Positions 42,005-55,060 are shown, counted from the first letter of the stretch. The stretch is DNA of 57,099 bases from Chara braunii (GCA_003427395.1 BFEA01000091.1:1906421-1963519); one strand, 5' to 3'. The notes: generated by a model not told the origin, from the sequence alone. Numbers and translations are program-made.

Positions 42005-43760
42005 TTCTGCATGCACCTGGTGTGATATCACGTCCTGATTCATCCTTCTTTCTGCCTTCTCTTTGTAGCCCTCGCACTCCCTTGATCGATCCTTATCTTC
42101 CTCTTGGCTTCCTGCTCCTGCTCTGATCCACTTCCTAGCACGAACATGCGTTCGGGTCTGCCCATCTTCTTTGCCACTAACGCACTATCTCGTAACATCG
42201 GCTCAGTCAGCGACCATCACAGCCCGACTCCTTCGATAACAGCAGCGCGGCTGTACCCTGTCGTCGTTGCGCAGCATCCTGTAGCAATGGCCTGGCAACA
42301 CCCATCGCAGTCCGACGGCCAGGTCCAGCCTTTCCCCTCCTCTGTGTCTTCGTCGTCTCGGCCCTCCACCCCGTTCTGTGAGCGAACGCAGCCTTCAGCA
42401 AGCAGAGGCCCGACAACGCCCAGTCTGCCTGGTGATCATGAAGGAAGCCTCGAGAAAAGGACCAACTACCAGTCAGTTCGAGTGGTCCTTCGCACTTATA
42501 CTTAAGTCTGATGAACGTTGCACAGCAGTGTAACGGCGGCCCCCTCCCGTAGCGCATGGTTCCACAACCATGCAACACACTGCTGCACGCTCCGGCTATC
42601 CCGAGGAAAACCTCTGAGGGAACCCTCCACTTAGACGGCTTGGCTCGTCCGCCTTATGCGTAAGTCCGATGGACGTTTTGCAACACAGTTTCGCTGCGGC
42701 CCTCCACTGCAACACCCTCCTGCCCGATATGCTCAAGCTAACTTGTCAACGCTTCAGACCCTCGATAGGCAATTCTCACATAGGCAGCCTGTCGCTGAGT
42801 CGGGGGCACGGCCCCGCAGCAAGGTCTCGACATGGCCTAGTGCAGATCCTAGGGGTAATACCAAATATGCAAATGAGAACTTTGGAGATCGAAGCGGAGG
42901 ATAGTCCCGCGGGCATACTGACCCCCAAACCCTCCACCGCATGCACCCGACACCGTCCGATGACCAGGTTCAGCCCAACCTTTTCACTTTCTCTCGTCTT
43001 CACTCTGCTTTTCTTCGGACAGCGGCTGGCGCAGCCGGCCTCCTTAATATCAGCCACGCTCCTCAAAGAACGTCGGAGGGCCCCAACTAGCAATTTGTTC
43101 GTTCGCTCGACGGTTTGCACGGCGGTTTCGTTAAGTGTCCTACCACAACGACCCTGGCCTGCCCTGAACAGGCATAGTCACACTATGGCCCCAAACTTGT
43201 ACTACAGTATCACTGCAAGCCTTCTCCTCGGCGCCCCCGGCCAGTATCAAACTGCGCACCAACCCTTCACTAGCTGAATCAATCAGCCCTTCGAGTAGGA
43301 GGCGCGGGCCAACTGTGACTCCTACAGCGTGAGCCTAGGCGGCGCGGGTCCGGCGCTGATCTTGGTGGTAGCAGCAATTATTCCAATCAAAACTGTGAAG
43401 ACCAAAGTGGAGGGGGTTCCAAGTGAACAGCCCCCGCGGCCTGTATCGCTGCGGGCCTCCACCTGGTGCCGCCTATGCCTCGACACAGTCCCCATCCGTT
43501 GGCCCCAGTAGGCATGCTCACACTCAAACTTCTTACGGCAAGCGGCGGTTGGCGGACCGTGCACATTGCAACGGCCCTTGCCATTCTCAAGCTGTAGTCC
43601 CACAGACTCACTCGGATGTTATCGATGCCCTCCAAATGGGAAAAACTAGGGAAGTCACGACCACAGACCCCACGCACATTTACCTCCCCAATCCAAGTTT
43701 TCATGACGGGCAAGGTCGAGAATTTTCGCCAGCATTCCGAACACACAGGAACCCGTAGGT
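42005..43760 (+). repeat. Long dispersed repeat, copy 1
   Basis: Landmarks shared with the minus strand of 50020-50885: GCATGCACCTGGTGTGAT (42009), AATGAGAACTTTGGAGATCG (42873), GCCCTCCAAATGGGAA (43627), ACAGACCCCACGCAC (43662) and GCCAGCATTCCGAACACACAGGAA (43730). Small conserved peptides (NENFGDRSGG) reflect DNA identity and are not proof of coding. This copy is about twice as long as the other because of insertions. It may be part of an LTR-type element, but no gag, protease, RT or integrase is present. Confidence 0.7.
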
Positions 43761-46329
43761 CAGATAAAGGAGGCGCCCGCTCAAGATTTTCAACCCCCAC
43801 GACAACCTTCGAATCCAACGTCACGTATGAGTCAAGGAATGTCGGCGCAAAATAAAAATAAACGAAAAATAAAGATATTTAGAAACTCTTAATCATCAGA
43901 GGATGGCGAATGAGGAAAATGAAAACGCTAGCACCGTTCCGACGCCGCCGACAATAAAACCAACGGAGATAGCCCCGCTGGACCCTCAACCCCTCCGTCC
44001 TTTTGCGCTACTCTAATATCCCCGCGGCCGCTCGACCTCGATCCCTGAATCCCTGCAATGAAAATCCGACGCTGTAACCAATAGTGCTAGGCCCAAAACT
44101 GGGTCTAGCTTTGACAGACACCTAAATAAACAGATATTGCGCAACGCGCAGACCTACCGAAACGTTTTCAAAAATCACATTGTTGACGATGTGATCCTCC
44201 ACACGTACACACAAGTCACAAACAAGCGCACCAATCCAGAGACATAATCTTTCCAATCCTAGTTTCATCAAAAATAATAATCTGGCCGGCGATCAGCGCC
44301 GGTTTCCACAATCATCAAAAGCAAAAGAGATCACGCACGCCTTAAGTCTGCGAGCCCACACACTCTCTATTATAGTCAACCATCCAATCAACGTCGACTA
44401 CCGTCACATCCGCGCCTCGCGGGGTATACTTAAACTTTAAACCCAACTTATTTTCTGTCGCTAGCAAAAACCAAGGTGGATACCTTTGTAAGGGTATTCG
44501 CACCGACACCACGTCATTTCGTCTTAGTGCGCGACTCCACCACCTCAGCCCACGACTCCCCTTGCTTGTTTTTTCCTTCGACGCTCCTCAACTCTCTTTT
44601 CATGCAGCGCTTGCTTTTTGCGCCCGCATAGCTCCTGTCCCTCGTAGCACACCCGACGACAGGCCCCTACCACGGTTTCTCGTAGGTCCGCGGCAAAGTA
44701 TGTCGGTGGGACTGCTGTATCTTTTAAAGGTATAGGGATGTAACCAGTATTGAGGAACATTGTTGTTATTGTTTGTATGTTTTTTTCCCTTTTCATTTTC
44801 CTTATAATGTCCTGCCAATGAGGCAGAGTTTAATCCATATGGGGCAAAAACACCCTCATTGAGGGCACTACCCACATTAGTACTGGAGCATCATGTATCT
44901 GACCGTAATCACGACGTAAGGGATTTTTTTTTTTTATCCTTCTGTTCTGTTTCAGACAGACACTCTTGCATAAACATAGTTAGATTAACAGTTTGTAAAA
45001 TGTATCCGACAACTATCATAACGTTATAGATGTTTTATTTTGTCTTCTTCGTCTTTTCATAGTTGTCATTTTGAAGAAAAATAGAATCATACTACTTGGA
45101 GGCTTGGTTAAGTGAAAATCAACGTGCATGAAAATTCAACATCGGTAAAAAGAGGCTCAAAGGCCGTGATGGTTTTAACTAACAAAAGTCACTCCCTACG
45201 TAGTTTCAATAACTAGGTGTAAATGGTAACTTTACTATTGATATTAACATGTTTTTGTTTAGCCTCTGATAATGTTCACATCAACTAGCAATCTCTTTTA
45301 TTATAGAAACAAAATGGTTCAACAACTAAAGAAAGTTCCTTTGTGTACTTTGGTTCCCTTCTTCTTACAATTTTAGTATAGGGCGGACTAAATTTATGAA
45401 AGATAAAACCGACATAAGCGATATTCACCTGATTTTCTGAAAAGAAGTGTGATTCCTCTCTCCTTTTTAACATCCACTTCACCACATTTATATATTTGTT
45501 TCCTCTTGATTATCAAGTTGTTTAAAGCATGAAAAATTATTTGTATAACATTTTTACAATATTTTTCTCACTCTCAGATGCTTGTGTTCCTAGTTACTGG
45601 CAATGTACCCTACTAACAATCTCCTTACGAGCTTCCCTATTTTCACCATTTTGTTTCTTTTCCTACCAATTATCATTTTTCCTGATCTCTCTCATATTGT
45701 GTCTCTCTGATTCTTCTTGTAACTCCGCTAGATATTCAATGCGGATCAACCACTATAAGTTAAGTCAATGGGAAGTCCACATTGGAGAAGGCAGATCCCT
45801 AAAAGGAGAGGAAGTACAAAGCCATAGCTTACACCTGCAGAGCAGGCTGAAATGGATCGCCGTTAGGCAGAAAAGAAGAAAGAAAAATAAGAGAGGAAAA
45901 ACAGAAAGAAAAAGAGATAAAAAAGAAAGTGCAAATGGAAGAAGAAAGAATGAAGAAAAAAATGAAAGAAAACGTAGCCAACGAAAGGACCGTAAGTAAG
46001 TTGCGCAAGTTTACTCTCAATTCAGCTAACTTTCTTAAATGGTTTGGGAAAAAAAAAAAAGGACTAGATTGTGGAAGGGAAAAATAATAGGAAAAAAACA
46101 GTAAAGCATAGCAATGAAAAAATTTGTGATATTCCATTTTCAATTTTCTGCTAATATAAAATATATACATATGTACATGGTTACCCGCTCGAACGTTTGG
46201 GGGTCTCTTCAAAGGTGAATGTTTTGGCCCAGTGGAAAAAAAAATCGATAACAACTATTTTTTTTTGTTTGTTGGAGTAAGACATGAAATTTTACACTAT
46301 ACTTTGAAAGGCCTACTTATCTTTTGTCC
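43761..46329. other. Gene-poor stretch
   Basis: A-rich DNA at 43850-43875, a T-run at 44924-44935, purine-rich DNA at 45880-45985 that produces a Lys/Arg-rich frame, and a TACATGGTTACCCGCTCGAACG cluster at 46175 that recurs at 55110. No gene is supported. Confidence 0.4.
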
Positions 46330-49300
46330 ACGTCCTCGGATTCATATGCATGGGCATACATACCACTCTCATCCGAGTTTGGCCTAAACCCTTTCAAAAC
46401 ACAACCGAGAAAATCCTAAGTCTGACCATCATTCGTCTTCTCCAACGAAAGGTTTTTATCATAATAGGTAGAAAAGCATTTGATCTACCCCAAAGCATTC
46501 TCATACGACTCAGCGTACTTTCTCATTATGAATGATAACGACGTACATATCATCCATCAAGCGAAAACCATGCAAAGAGATTGTGAAAAAGAAAGAGAAA
46601 ACAATAAGCAAAACTTATTGAATGCGTACAGTGGACAAGCTAGTGGCAGACTAGAGGACCTCCCTATTGGGATTTTGACATCCTGGCGTAATAAGAGTCG
46701 CCCCCCCGCTACAACATATGTATTTTGAAGCTCAAAAGTTGCGTAACAAATTATTTGCTCAAATATTAAAAAAAACCATTCTTCCTTTTTTTTGCCTCAA
46801 ACCAACTTATCATCCTTACCTCTTCTTTGTAAAAACATTGTCCAACAACCTCCACATGTACAGTAATCAACAACCCAGGTCAGAGCTCGTAGAATGGACT
46901 GATGACATAAATCAAAAAGCATTTCTTTGACATCGAAAGATGGAATAATGACCAACTGATTTTTCTTAATACCTTTATTAACTCTACGGATACCCTGAAT
47001 CAAATCTACAGTGGTACAAAGGTTAAAATTGGAACCAACCTTCATCTTCGTCAACATACGGTTGACCGTCCGTGAAATAATATATCCTTCTGAAGCCGAA
47101 CATTCAGAATAAGATGGACGAATAAAACGTTTTTTCTTCTCGTCCTTGTGCTTCAGAAGATAGTATGTCTGAGCAAACTTGTCATTCGTCTTCCACTTAG
47201 CCACCTACTTCAATCTCAAGTTTTTATATTTCTCTTTACAAAAATTAAAAATCAATTCATCCTCCTCTTAACAAACAGAAAATTATGGGTTTTCAAGCAA
47301 TAATTATCTCATTCCAATGTGACATATAACTGAACAACATACAAAAAAATATTTCATATTATAGTAAAAAGGAGTATAGACCAATCCTTGCAACCTCCTT
47401 CATTGTTCGACCACTATATCCACCATAAAAGACTCGGCAATAAAAGAATGATAAGATTATGAAGAAATAAAGCAATTACGGAGTTGAAAATTCGACAGAA
47501 GATCAATGGAGAAAATCAACACATAAAAATAAGAGGAGAAAAAAACAAAATCATCAAACACTTGTTTATGAAGTTTAGAGATGGAATGCCATGAAGGATA
47601 AAAAATATTTTTAGAATAGAGCATAATTGCAGAAAAAAAATTGTATTATTCAAAGGAAAGACAACATGTTCATTAGAGCGAGAGAAAGAAAAACCAGCTC
47701 ACTTATATCTCGTGCAACCCTTTGATTATTGTAAACAATATCCCTAATAGTTTTCCAAGATAAACTAGCACGCCTATATCTCGTGCAACCCTTTAATTAT
47801 TGTAAACAATATCCCCAATAGTTTTTCAATAGTACGGTTCTTAACACGAAATAGTCGAAGTGTAGACAATGTTGATATATACCTTTCTAACTGCCGTTTT
47901 GAAAAAAAAAATTATCATAGACAATTAGAACACTCACCCTCTTCCATACTTAAACACCATACCTAACAATAGCGGTGCGTAAAAGAATATATCTCAATTT
48001 GGATCGTGTGCATTTTTCTGAATATGCGTAAATCCACCGATCAAACTCCCACATGTACAAATCCCGTTGAGAATTAAGAACCAAAGTCAATCTGGCTTTC
48101 AGCAATAAGGATCGACTTATGAAATCAAATGAAGTATGAAAGGTAAGAACTACTCTAACCTTCAACCATCATCGACAATGACGAAGTTGATTTACACCGA
48201 ATTTACTGGAATAGTAGAAGCACCAACCACTGTCCATGAGTCAACCAACGAGTTATCACCTCGACATACCACTACGCACTTCTGTCAGCCAACATCCAGA
48301 TAATGCTTTGTCTTCTAGATTGGAATGAAAAACAACCAGCAACTTATCCTGGACCGGCCTTAAGCCCATCACACACTGCCCTTCGTCTCTTCTCTCGCAG
48401 CCGTTCACTCAAACCCCTCCTTCATCTTCGAGACCTACGAGGTTTATCTCCTACATTCAAGGGCGACGAAAATGTCGAATTCAAGTCGTCGACGACACTT
48501 GCACAGATAGTGAACTCCACTTCTTTTTAACCAACGATAAAGTTTTTTTTTAAGACATTCATCATTAATCAATGGGGGGTTACTTGCATGGTAAACGAGT
48601 TCATTCCAAAGGGTATAGATATCCTGACTAATACTATCAACATAAATATTGCAGGCATGAATGTGAAACAAACATATAGACCAATAAAGCTTCACAGCGA
48701 TCAAAATCAAATTGAGAGGTGAACAAACTTGTCAAGAAGTCAGCCAACTTGCATCCCCAAGGTATCTGCTGGGGCAAAATGGAGAGACGACGACAGGGCA
48801 AAAAACAATGTTTAACCCTCGATATCGGAGAAGATGAGGAAAATGTTGGCGAATTTTACCACATCGGTCTGCTAAATGTCATTAATACACCATGTTCAGA
48901 ACATAACCTAAGCAGTTTGGTCATGTCCTCCTGTGCCAGTGAGATCCTCACTACACTTGAACGAGTCATCTGATATCTCCTCAATTCAAACTCCTGCATC
49001 AGTTTGATCGAAGGTTAAAGCCATACGTTTGCTGACGATATTATACTTTGGTCGATCCAAAGTGATGTAAGTGACATGTTTTTTTTTTCGCAAATTTCAA
49101 CAAAGTCGGCATTCTTTAACGGCCGCAACACCCGACGATAAAGGCATCTCGATTGTTGACTGACACTTCTATCAGGTGCATGTCCTTTTTTGACTTACTG
49201 ACCGGCACTTTCATTGCTTCTTCCAGTTTATCTTTCATATTTGTTGTCGGAGTTTGCCGTCACTCCATTTTTAGACGCATCATTGCCTCCTTTAGCCTTT

Positions 49301-49700
49301 CCACATATCTTCCGCTTCCCGCCTATCGTTGATTTCTTTAGCACATAACACTTTGAAAGTCGTGACTTACTTATCATGACAGAACGACATCTCTAACGTA
49401 TGCGACACTCTCAAAGACTTTCTTGGTGTACAGCGAAGTCGTTGTCTCTCGTGAGTCGTCGATGTAGAGCCTATATCGATAATGCCTTGTTGCCAGACCC
49501 ACCCTTGTTTTTCCAATTCTTATCTCTGACCATCAGTACATCTCGCTCACTCCTCAATATGTGGGTCTTTTCTTCCATTCGTGCCAATTTTTTTTCCGTC
49601 GTCGTACCAAGGGTATTTGGAGTGTTTTTTACAAGTCACACTAGTGCAGCCTCGTCTGATTGACGGCGCACGTCGGGAGAGGAAGTTTAGGTCCTCGCCC
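46330..49700 (-). pseudogene. Broken retroelement ORF: coiled-coil region plus reverse transcriptase
   Basis: Minus strand. The best-preserved part (47204-46797) reads YLLKHKDEKKKRFIRPSYSE, ISRTVNRML, NLCTTVDLIQGIRRVN and SFDVKEM..LCHQSILRALTWV: RT fingers and motif A (Asp near 46933). In other frames follow FELQNTYVVAGGATLI (~46735), motif B IPIGRSSSLPLACPLYAF (~46670-46620), motif C GFRLMDDMYVVI (~46565-46535) and FLGCVLKGF (~46415). Each junction needs a frameshift and several stops occur, so it is dead. Upstream, 49640-49450 reads KKLARMEEKTHILRSERD and 49310-49140 reads ERLKEAMMRLKME and DKLEEAMKVPVSKSKKDM, coiled-coil-like and again in changing frames. A ~75-bp tandem duplication lies at 47697-47826. 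MDD in motif C and the K-IPIG motif B do not fit copia or gypsy; a Penelope-like or other non-LTR type is more likely. Confidence 0.65.
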
Positions 49701-49844
49701 GGGTAAGTGGTGCAAGCGAGGTATCGACGGTGAGGTACAACCAAGCGTGACATGGGTGTGTGCTATGTTGCAGGCTAGCGGTACGTGCGGCCCTCATCCC
49801 CTTACTTTTTTTTCCCCTCGCGTTTATTCTTATGTTTATTATTT

Positions 49845-49885
49845 TTATTATTTTTATTATTATTATTATTACTTTTTTTTTTAAT
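49845..49885. repeat. (TTA)n/T-rich run
   Basis: TTATTATTTTTATTATTTTT microsatellite-like DNA between the RT pseudogene and the inverted repeat. Confidence 0.85.
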
Positions 49886-50019
49886 TGTCTTTGACCCGGT
49901 GACCAGTTTCGAGACCGATGTCGGGCCCCACGGGCCTGGCTCGGCTACTACTTTGCCGAACACAGGTGGCTGTCATGGCAGTCGAGGACCTTGATCACGA
50001 GCCTCTTTCGGCGGGGCCA

Positions 50020-50885
50020 TTCGGGTTTCCTGCGTGTCCAGGATGCTGGTAAAATTTCCCTACCCTACCCGCGCTGAAACTTAGACTGAAGAGGTCAACG
50101 TGCGTGGGAGTGTTGGGGTCTGTGACTGTGGCTTCCCTTGCTTCCATTTGGAGAGCGTAGATAACTTGAAGTGGAAGGGAATTGGAGAAAATTCCAAATG
50201 GGTCTGTGGGACTGCAGCCCGAGGAGACGAGAGTCGATGTGGGCACTATAACACCGTCGCCAGCCACGATATGTTGTGTGTGATTTGAGTGTGAGCGTTC
50301 CCGCTGGGACATGGAAGATGGTGAAATATGTCTGAGTTGGGCGGGGTCAGGGGGCACTAATGGGCGGCTGCCACAATTTTGGCTGTGCGGCAGGCTGTCC
50401 CAGCAGCAGGTCAGATGGAACTCACCCCCACTTCGGTCTCCAAAGTTCTCATTTGAATATTTGCTACTACCACCAAGATCTGCACAGGGACCTGCGTCAC
50501 GAGGCTCACGCTGCATGCTATGCAGCAAGCCCTGCACCCTCCCACTCGTCAGGGAGTTGGAGTTGCCCCGATGGTTGAGCGTAGGTCGGGCGCTGCAACG
50601 CCATCCATTTCGGGGTTGATCAATTTCGGCATGTGAGTTGTTACTCACTCCTTAGCGGACTTCGGCCTCGATGACCACCGTCCTGCTGGTTAAATCAGTT
50701 GGCACCTTTTTGTGGTGTTTGGATTAGCGCACAGTTTGGCACCAAGCGGAGGGAGCAAAAGAGCGAACGAACCTGGACGGCATGCTGCAAGGGTGCATGC
50801 GGGGCAAGAAAAAGAGAGTCATGGAGTACGAAGGCAGCCAAAGAAGGACGAACCTAGGCGTTGAATCACGCCAGGTGCATACGAG
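50020..50885 (-). repeat. Long dispersed repeat, copy 2 (inverted)
   Basis: Reverse complement of parts of 42005-43760. Its 217-codon minus-strand frame (49995-50648) covers the conserved NENFGDRSGG peptide but has no recognisable domain. Weaker similarity in composition and order may extend to ~51400. Confidence 0.7.
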
Positions 50886-50943
50886 ACTAAGAAGATGACG
50901 AAGAAGACAAAGGGCAAAGTTAGTAGGAATGAAGAACATGTAT

Positions 50944-50973
50944 CTCACTCGATTCTCAATAGAATCGAGTGAG
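50944..50973. repeat. Hairpin CTCACTCGATTCT / AGAATCGAGTGAG
   Basis: 13-bp perfect arms, 4-base loop CAAT. It sits at the position equivalent to the 41917-41946 hairpin of the other copy, though with different arm sequence. Confidence 0.85.
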
Positions 50974-51491
50974 GAAACATGTCAATCGGGGGGGGGGGGG
51001 CATTGAGAGTTCAACGGGAGTGTTAGTTTGGTCGATGGGTCGTTGGTTTCGACGATATATAGGTGATGGGTTGCGCGGAGCTATGGAGCAGCAGGCTATG
51101 GCGGGGGTGGAAACACGATAGTTTGTCCGATATTCAATGAAAACGGCCTATGGAGGATGCTAAATGTAGGTTTTTGGGGTAGGTGAGCGCGATGGTTACA
51201 TTAGTTTTGACACTTAAGTTAGTAGATAGGGAGTTAGAGGGAAAAAAGGTGCAAGGAGGAAAGGAGATGGTGAACGAGGCGAGGTATAAATTGCAAATCT
51301 CGTCCGCGTTTTAAGGGAAACAGGCAAGGAGGAGTGTTAAACATGGGTTTTCGGGCATAGCAAACTTCGTGGTGTCGTCGGATTTCACGGGTAGTACGTA
51401 GGATGGGCAGCCTAACAGCTGGGAGCTGCGCCCAAGCTGAAAATTTTATCCTCAGTTGCTCAATGAATCTTTCTGCGATCTAGCGAAAGGT
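50974..51491. other. No supported gene; G-run
   Basis: G-run at 50989-51000. Remaining sequence may be diverged extension of the inverted dispersed repeat. Confidence 0.4.
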
Positions 51492-51740
51492 TCATGTTTT
51501 TTTTTTTTCTTTTCTTTTCTTTCCTAGCACGATTGTTGGGAGAGGAACAGAGTCATCTCCGGGTTTGTCTTCATTACCTTCGTGATCATTGCCAGGGCGC
51601 TGTTTGTGGTCTCGATCCTCATCGTGGTGATCTCGTTCCTGGTCGTAGTCATGCTGCTCCCTGGAATAGTCGTGTTGTGTAAGGCCGTTGTACTGATTGT
51701 TGTAGTCCTCCTCGTCATAGTCAGAAAAGAGGGGGGATAC
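51492..51740 (-). other. Open hydrophilic 82-codon frame without ATG, possible exon
   Basis: Minus strand reads SDYDEEDYNNQYNGLTQHDY, REQHDYDQERDHHDEDRDHK and GNEDKPGDDSVPLPTIVLGK, very rich in Asp, His, Gln and Asn. A run of 82 sense codons without Met or Cys may be a remnant exon, a gag-like tail, or drift from a GAY/CAY-rich repeat. No splice sites are convincing. Confidence 0.25.
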
Positions 51741-53337
51741 TCACTGGGTCGGTAGAAGTGGCAGTGTTGGGCAAGTGGGAAGCAGGGACCCTCGTGTTGA
51801 AGAGGCAATGTATGTATCGACATTCCAGCAGAAGATTCACCTTTTTTTTACATGCTCGACAAGTAAAAGAGCACATTCGTAGCTGTACGTCCCAAGCTCG
51901 TTGCCCGTAGATCACGGCCCAAATGTTTAGATAAAATTTGACTTTGTGAAGTCAGAGTTATTTATGAGTTTAATATTTAGTCTCGTATAAATTCTGAAAA
52001 TATTATTTTCCTACGGGAAACGGTGCCAAAATGTTTCTTGTTTTGAAGAGTTAGATAATATTCTGGTAAGAGAAGTTTTGGCCATCCACCCTTTATAGGG
52101 AAGATGCCGCCATAATTTTTTTTATTCTCTAAGATGCATTTGAAAGTTAGATATAAGATCTAGTCTTATGAGATTTTTGGTGGGATGTAATATGGGGATT
52201 TATTATTCGTACACTAAAAATTCAAGTATTTGAGATTTTACCTGTGTTGTGTGACAGATCCTTCTTGACCATTTTTTATTCAAAACATGACTAGTTCAAC
52301 CAATCCTACAATGAAAATCGTATTTTGTTATTTTTTTTATAGCATGTAAGTTGGTTGATTATCGATTCATCAGCTCATGACACAACTTTATTTACACCCG
52401 TACCTCTACTTCATTCCTTAGCCTTGATATTTGATATGTTTCTTTGAAAGTTTTAACCATACTTTTTTCAATGGTCATTATAAAGAACTGATGATTTTTG
52501 ATGGAAAGTTTGGCAATGGTTGGGGCTTAAGTGTGTGAGGCGTCGTGTGAGTTATAAAGAATAGCAAAGTTGACCACATTAGTATATGGTAGTATGAGTT
52601 TCGTACGTGTTTGTGTTTCATGCATGTTAGTAGTTGGAGGTTGTGTATGAGTCTTCCCTTGGAGGCAGTGAGAATGACAATCATGTGTCACGCAATCTGC
52701 ATACCTGATGATTTTATCTTTCCTCTTTTTATCTTATCTCGAGTCATTATTTTAATGTAGGTATTTCAATGTTTGTTTATTTTCTAATTAATTTTGTTTG
52801 TTAATTTTTATAGTTACACGTTGAAGTTTGTGGAGACCGTCAAAGTCAAACCCCTTAACCTGGTTGAGGGTTCCCCAATGAAGGAGCTCGCCTTCATGAC
52901 CATAAGTGTTGGCCGCCACAATGGGTCGGAACCTGTCGACCACCTACTCTTCACAGGGTGCAGAAGAGGCTAGAGTTCTTATCCGCCTTGTCGGTTATCT
53001 AGCGTCAAAAGATTAATCCCTCAAGGTGTGTGTCAGCCGACACTTAAGTGTCGAAAGTGACACTTAAGACCAATGAGGACCACGCGATTATGGGTACTAC
53101 ATAGTACGCCATCATTGCGACTGCTTGCGTATTCAGGCATGACTAACCAATATGAGAGGGTCTGCGTTTGCGCAATATTTATTATAAGTTTAGAGCGAGA
53201 CGCCTAACCGATTTTTGTGTTGGAAAAGTTATGGGGTGGATCGAGAACGGGATTAGGAGTATTTTGCTTGTGTGAGTAACATGATTCATTTGTCTTTTGC
53301 GTGGTGTAACACGTGGTCAGATTAATTCATCTTAGTC
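51741..53337. other. AT-rich, no supported gene
   Basis: One block after TTTTTATAG at 52805-52813 reads YTLKFVETVKVKPLNLVEGS and continues PMKELAFMTISVGRHNG before a stop near 52971, exon-like but isolated. TAAGTGTCGAAAGTGACACTTA at 53043-53064 is a near-perfect hairpin. Confidence 0.35.
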
Positions 53338-53640
53338 GACAGGCAACGAATCGCGCTTGGGATTTCAGCCCCCCCCAGTGCTTCGGCTTGCGTACGGGTC
53401 CGATAGTGGCGTGCGCCACGCGTACCCCCTATGCTACAGCATACGAGAAATGTCCTCGATTGGGTCACCTCTGCGATTGCAATTGAGCAACTTTCGTACG
53501 TGGTTCGGTGGCTCGGGGGGGATACTCCCACCTAAGGGATGGTGACAGCATCCGCGGGTGGAGGTAAGTTGTACCTCGTGTAACCCTATCCTGTCGTAGG
53601 AGTTCGGGAGAGGTATGGTTGGTGTACTCGGTCAGAGCGG
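53338..53640. repeat. Dispersed repeat with A-box-like core, copy 3 (inverted)
   Basis: Reverse complement of 35890-36205: GGAGGTAAGTTGTACCTCGT, AACCCTATCCTGTCGTAGG, AGAGGTATGGTTGGTG, and GTACGCGTGGCGCACGCCAC on the minus strand. Contains the palindrome GTGGCGTGCGCCAC (53407-53420). Confidence 0.75.
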
Positions 53641-54950
53641 CAACGCTCTGTGACATAAGTCCTACAAAATTCTGTGTGGCGTGGCCGGGAGGGTCCCCTA
53701 AGCGAGGGTCGTGCGCACAACACCGTCTCTTTCAGCGTTCTTTGGTTTGCTGTCTTCTGCTCACAAATGCGTCTTGTAGTCGTTTTTTATGTTAAACACA
53801 CGTTTCCCGCGGCTTAAACATTGAATTTTATAAGTATTAGACTTCCTTATGTTACACGCACGTTCCCTGGACTTCAACTTCTCAATCACATCATTTTAAT
53901 TTTTGTTTTTCTTTCCCACAAGTGTTTTACACAATGTATCAAACCTTGCATTCATTGCATCTCTTAATTCTCTCTTGAAATTTTATCTATCATTTTTGTC
54001 TTTCAACCTCGTTTCTTCTTCTTCCTTGTTCTTGGTTGTTTTCTCCTTTGCCGCCTTCTATTCACTTTCCTTCACTATTGTTGCATCGTGCCTTGTCTTT
54101 ATCGATGATACTTGGTCTTCGACAATAATCATTCTCAGATTCGTTTGATTTCATCCACTACCTTCACCATAGTTATCGTAACTAGAGTTATTGTAACTAG
54201 ACGTTAACATAAAATTGAAATAAGAAAGGTTAAAGAAAGGTGTTTGGACTGGGACAATAGTTGTTTTAGGATTATATAAAATAGAGTTACGGGGAGGATG
54301 AGGACGAAAATGGGTGAGATGCTCCTACTGACCACAATTGAAACACGTGCGGATAATATTGGTAGAAAAATGTTGATTATACGCCATACAGGAAAATAGC
54401 AATGAAGAACATTATAGGATTAAAGTCACTATGTCGTAGTGTAATCCCTACACTAATTACTTTGTGTATGCAAGTTGGTGTTTATGACAACTCAACTGTT
54501 GATAACATAACATTTCAATGAACGACAGTCATTATGACACCATGCAACGATAAAATAAAGGATACAGACACACACCATAGACAAGGACGTATATAAACAT
54601 CATAGAAAGTAATCGTGTATATTCTCATGAACCCTACATACTTGCATGAAAAAAAACTTGAAAGCTTCGCGTTCAAGCAAAAACCGTGGCATGATACTAC
54701 TGGTTTCGGCTGACACCTCCTAGCCATCCGAGTCAAGTTAAAAACCGTGGCATGATCCTACTTGTTTTGATTTGGCATAATCGTACTAGGGTGACCTCGG
54801 ACCTTTTACTCGACCGGACAAAAATAATAATAATAAAATAAAATATATTTTAATTTAATAAAAAAAAATAATGTGATCCCGAAGCAAAAATTTTTGGATT
54901 ACTTTTCTACATAACATAGTTTTTTTTAGATTTTTCTGAGTTTTTTTTTT
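53641..54950. other. AT-rich, no supported gene
   Basis: Small tandem word AAAACCGTGGCATGATACTAC / AAAACCGTGGCATGATCCTAC at 54678 and 54740, and (AAT)n at 54825-54845. No coding frame. Confidence 0.45.
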
Positions 54951-55060
54951 GGGGGGAAGGGGCGTTCAAATTCGGTAGAACGCATCTCTAAATGGGGTCA
55001 AACATTCGGTCATTCGGTTTCGACAGTTTAGTTGAACCCGAATGTCAGTTACTAAGTATA

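Noticed and set aside
45880-45999. Lys/Arg-rich C-terminal domain of a 156-codon frame
   Set aside because: Purine-rich low-complexity DNA; the upstream part shows no coding features.
49995-50648. 217-codon minus-strand frame
   Set aside because: It lies in a dispersed repeat. The related copy at 42005-43760 breaks the frame, so it is more likely repeat DNA than a gene.
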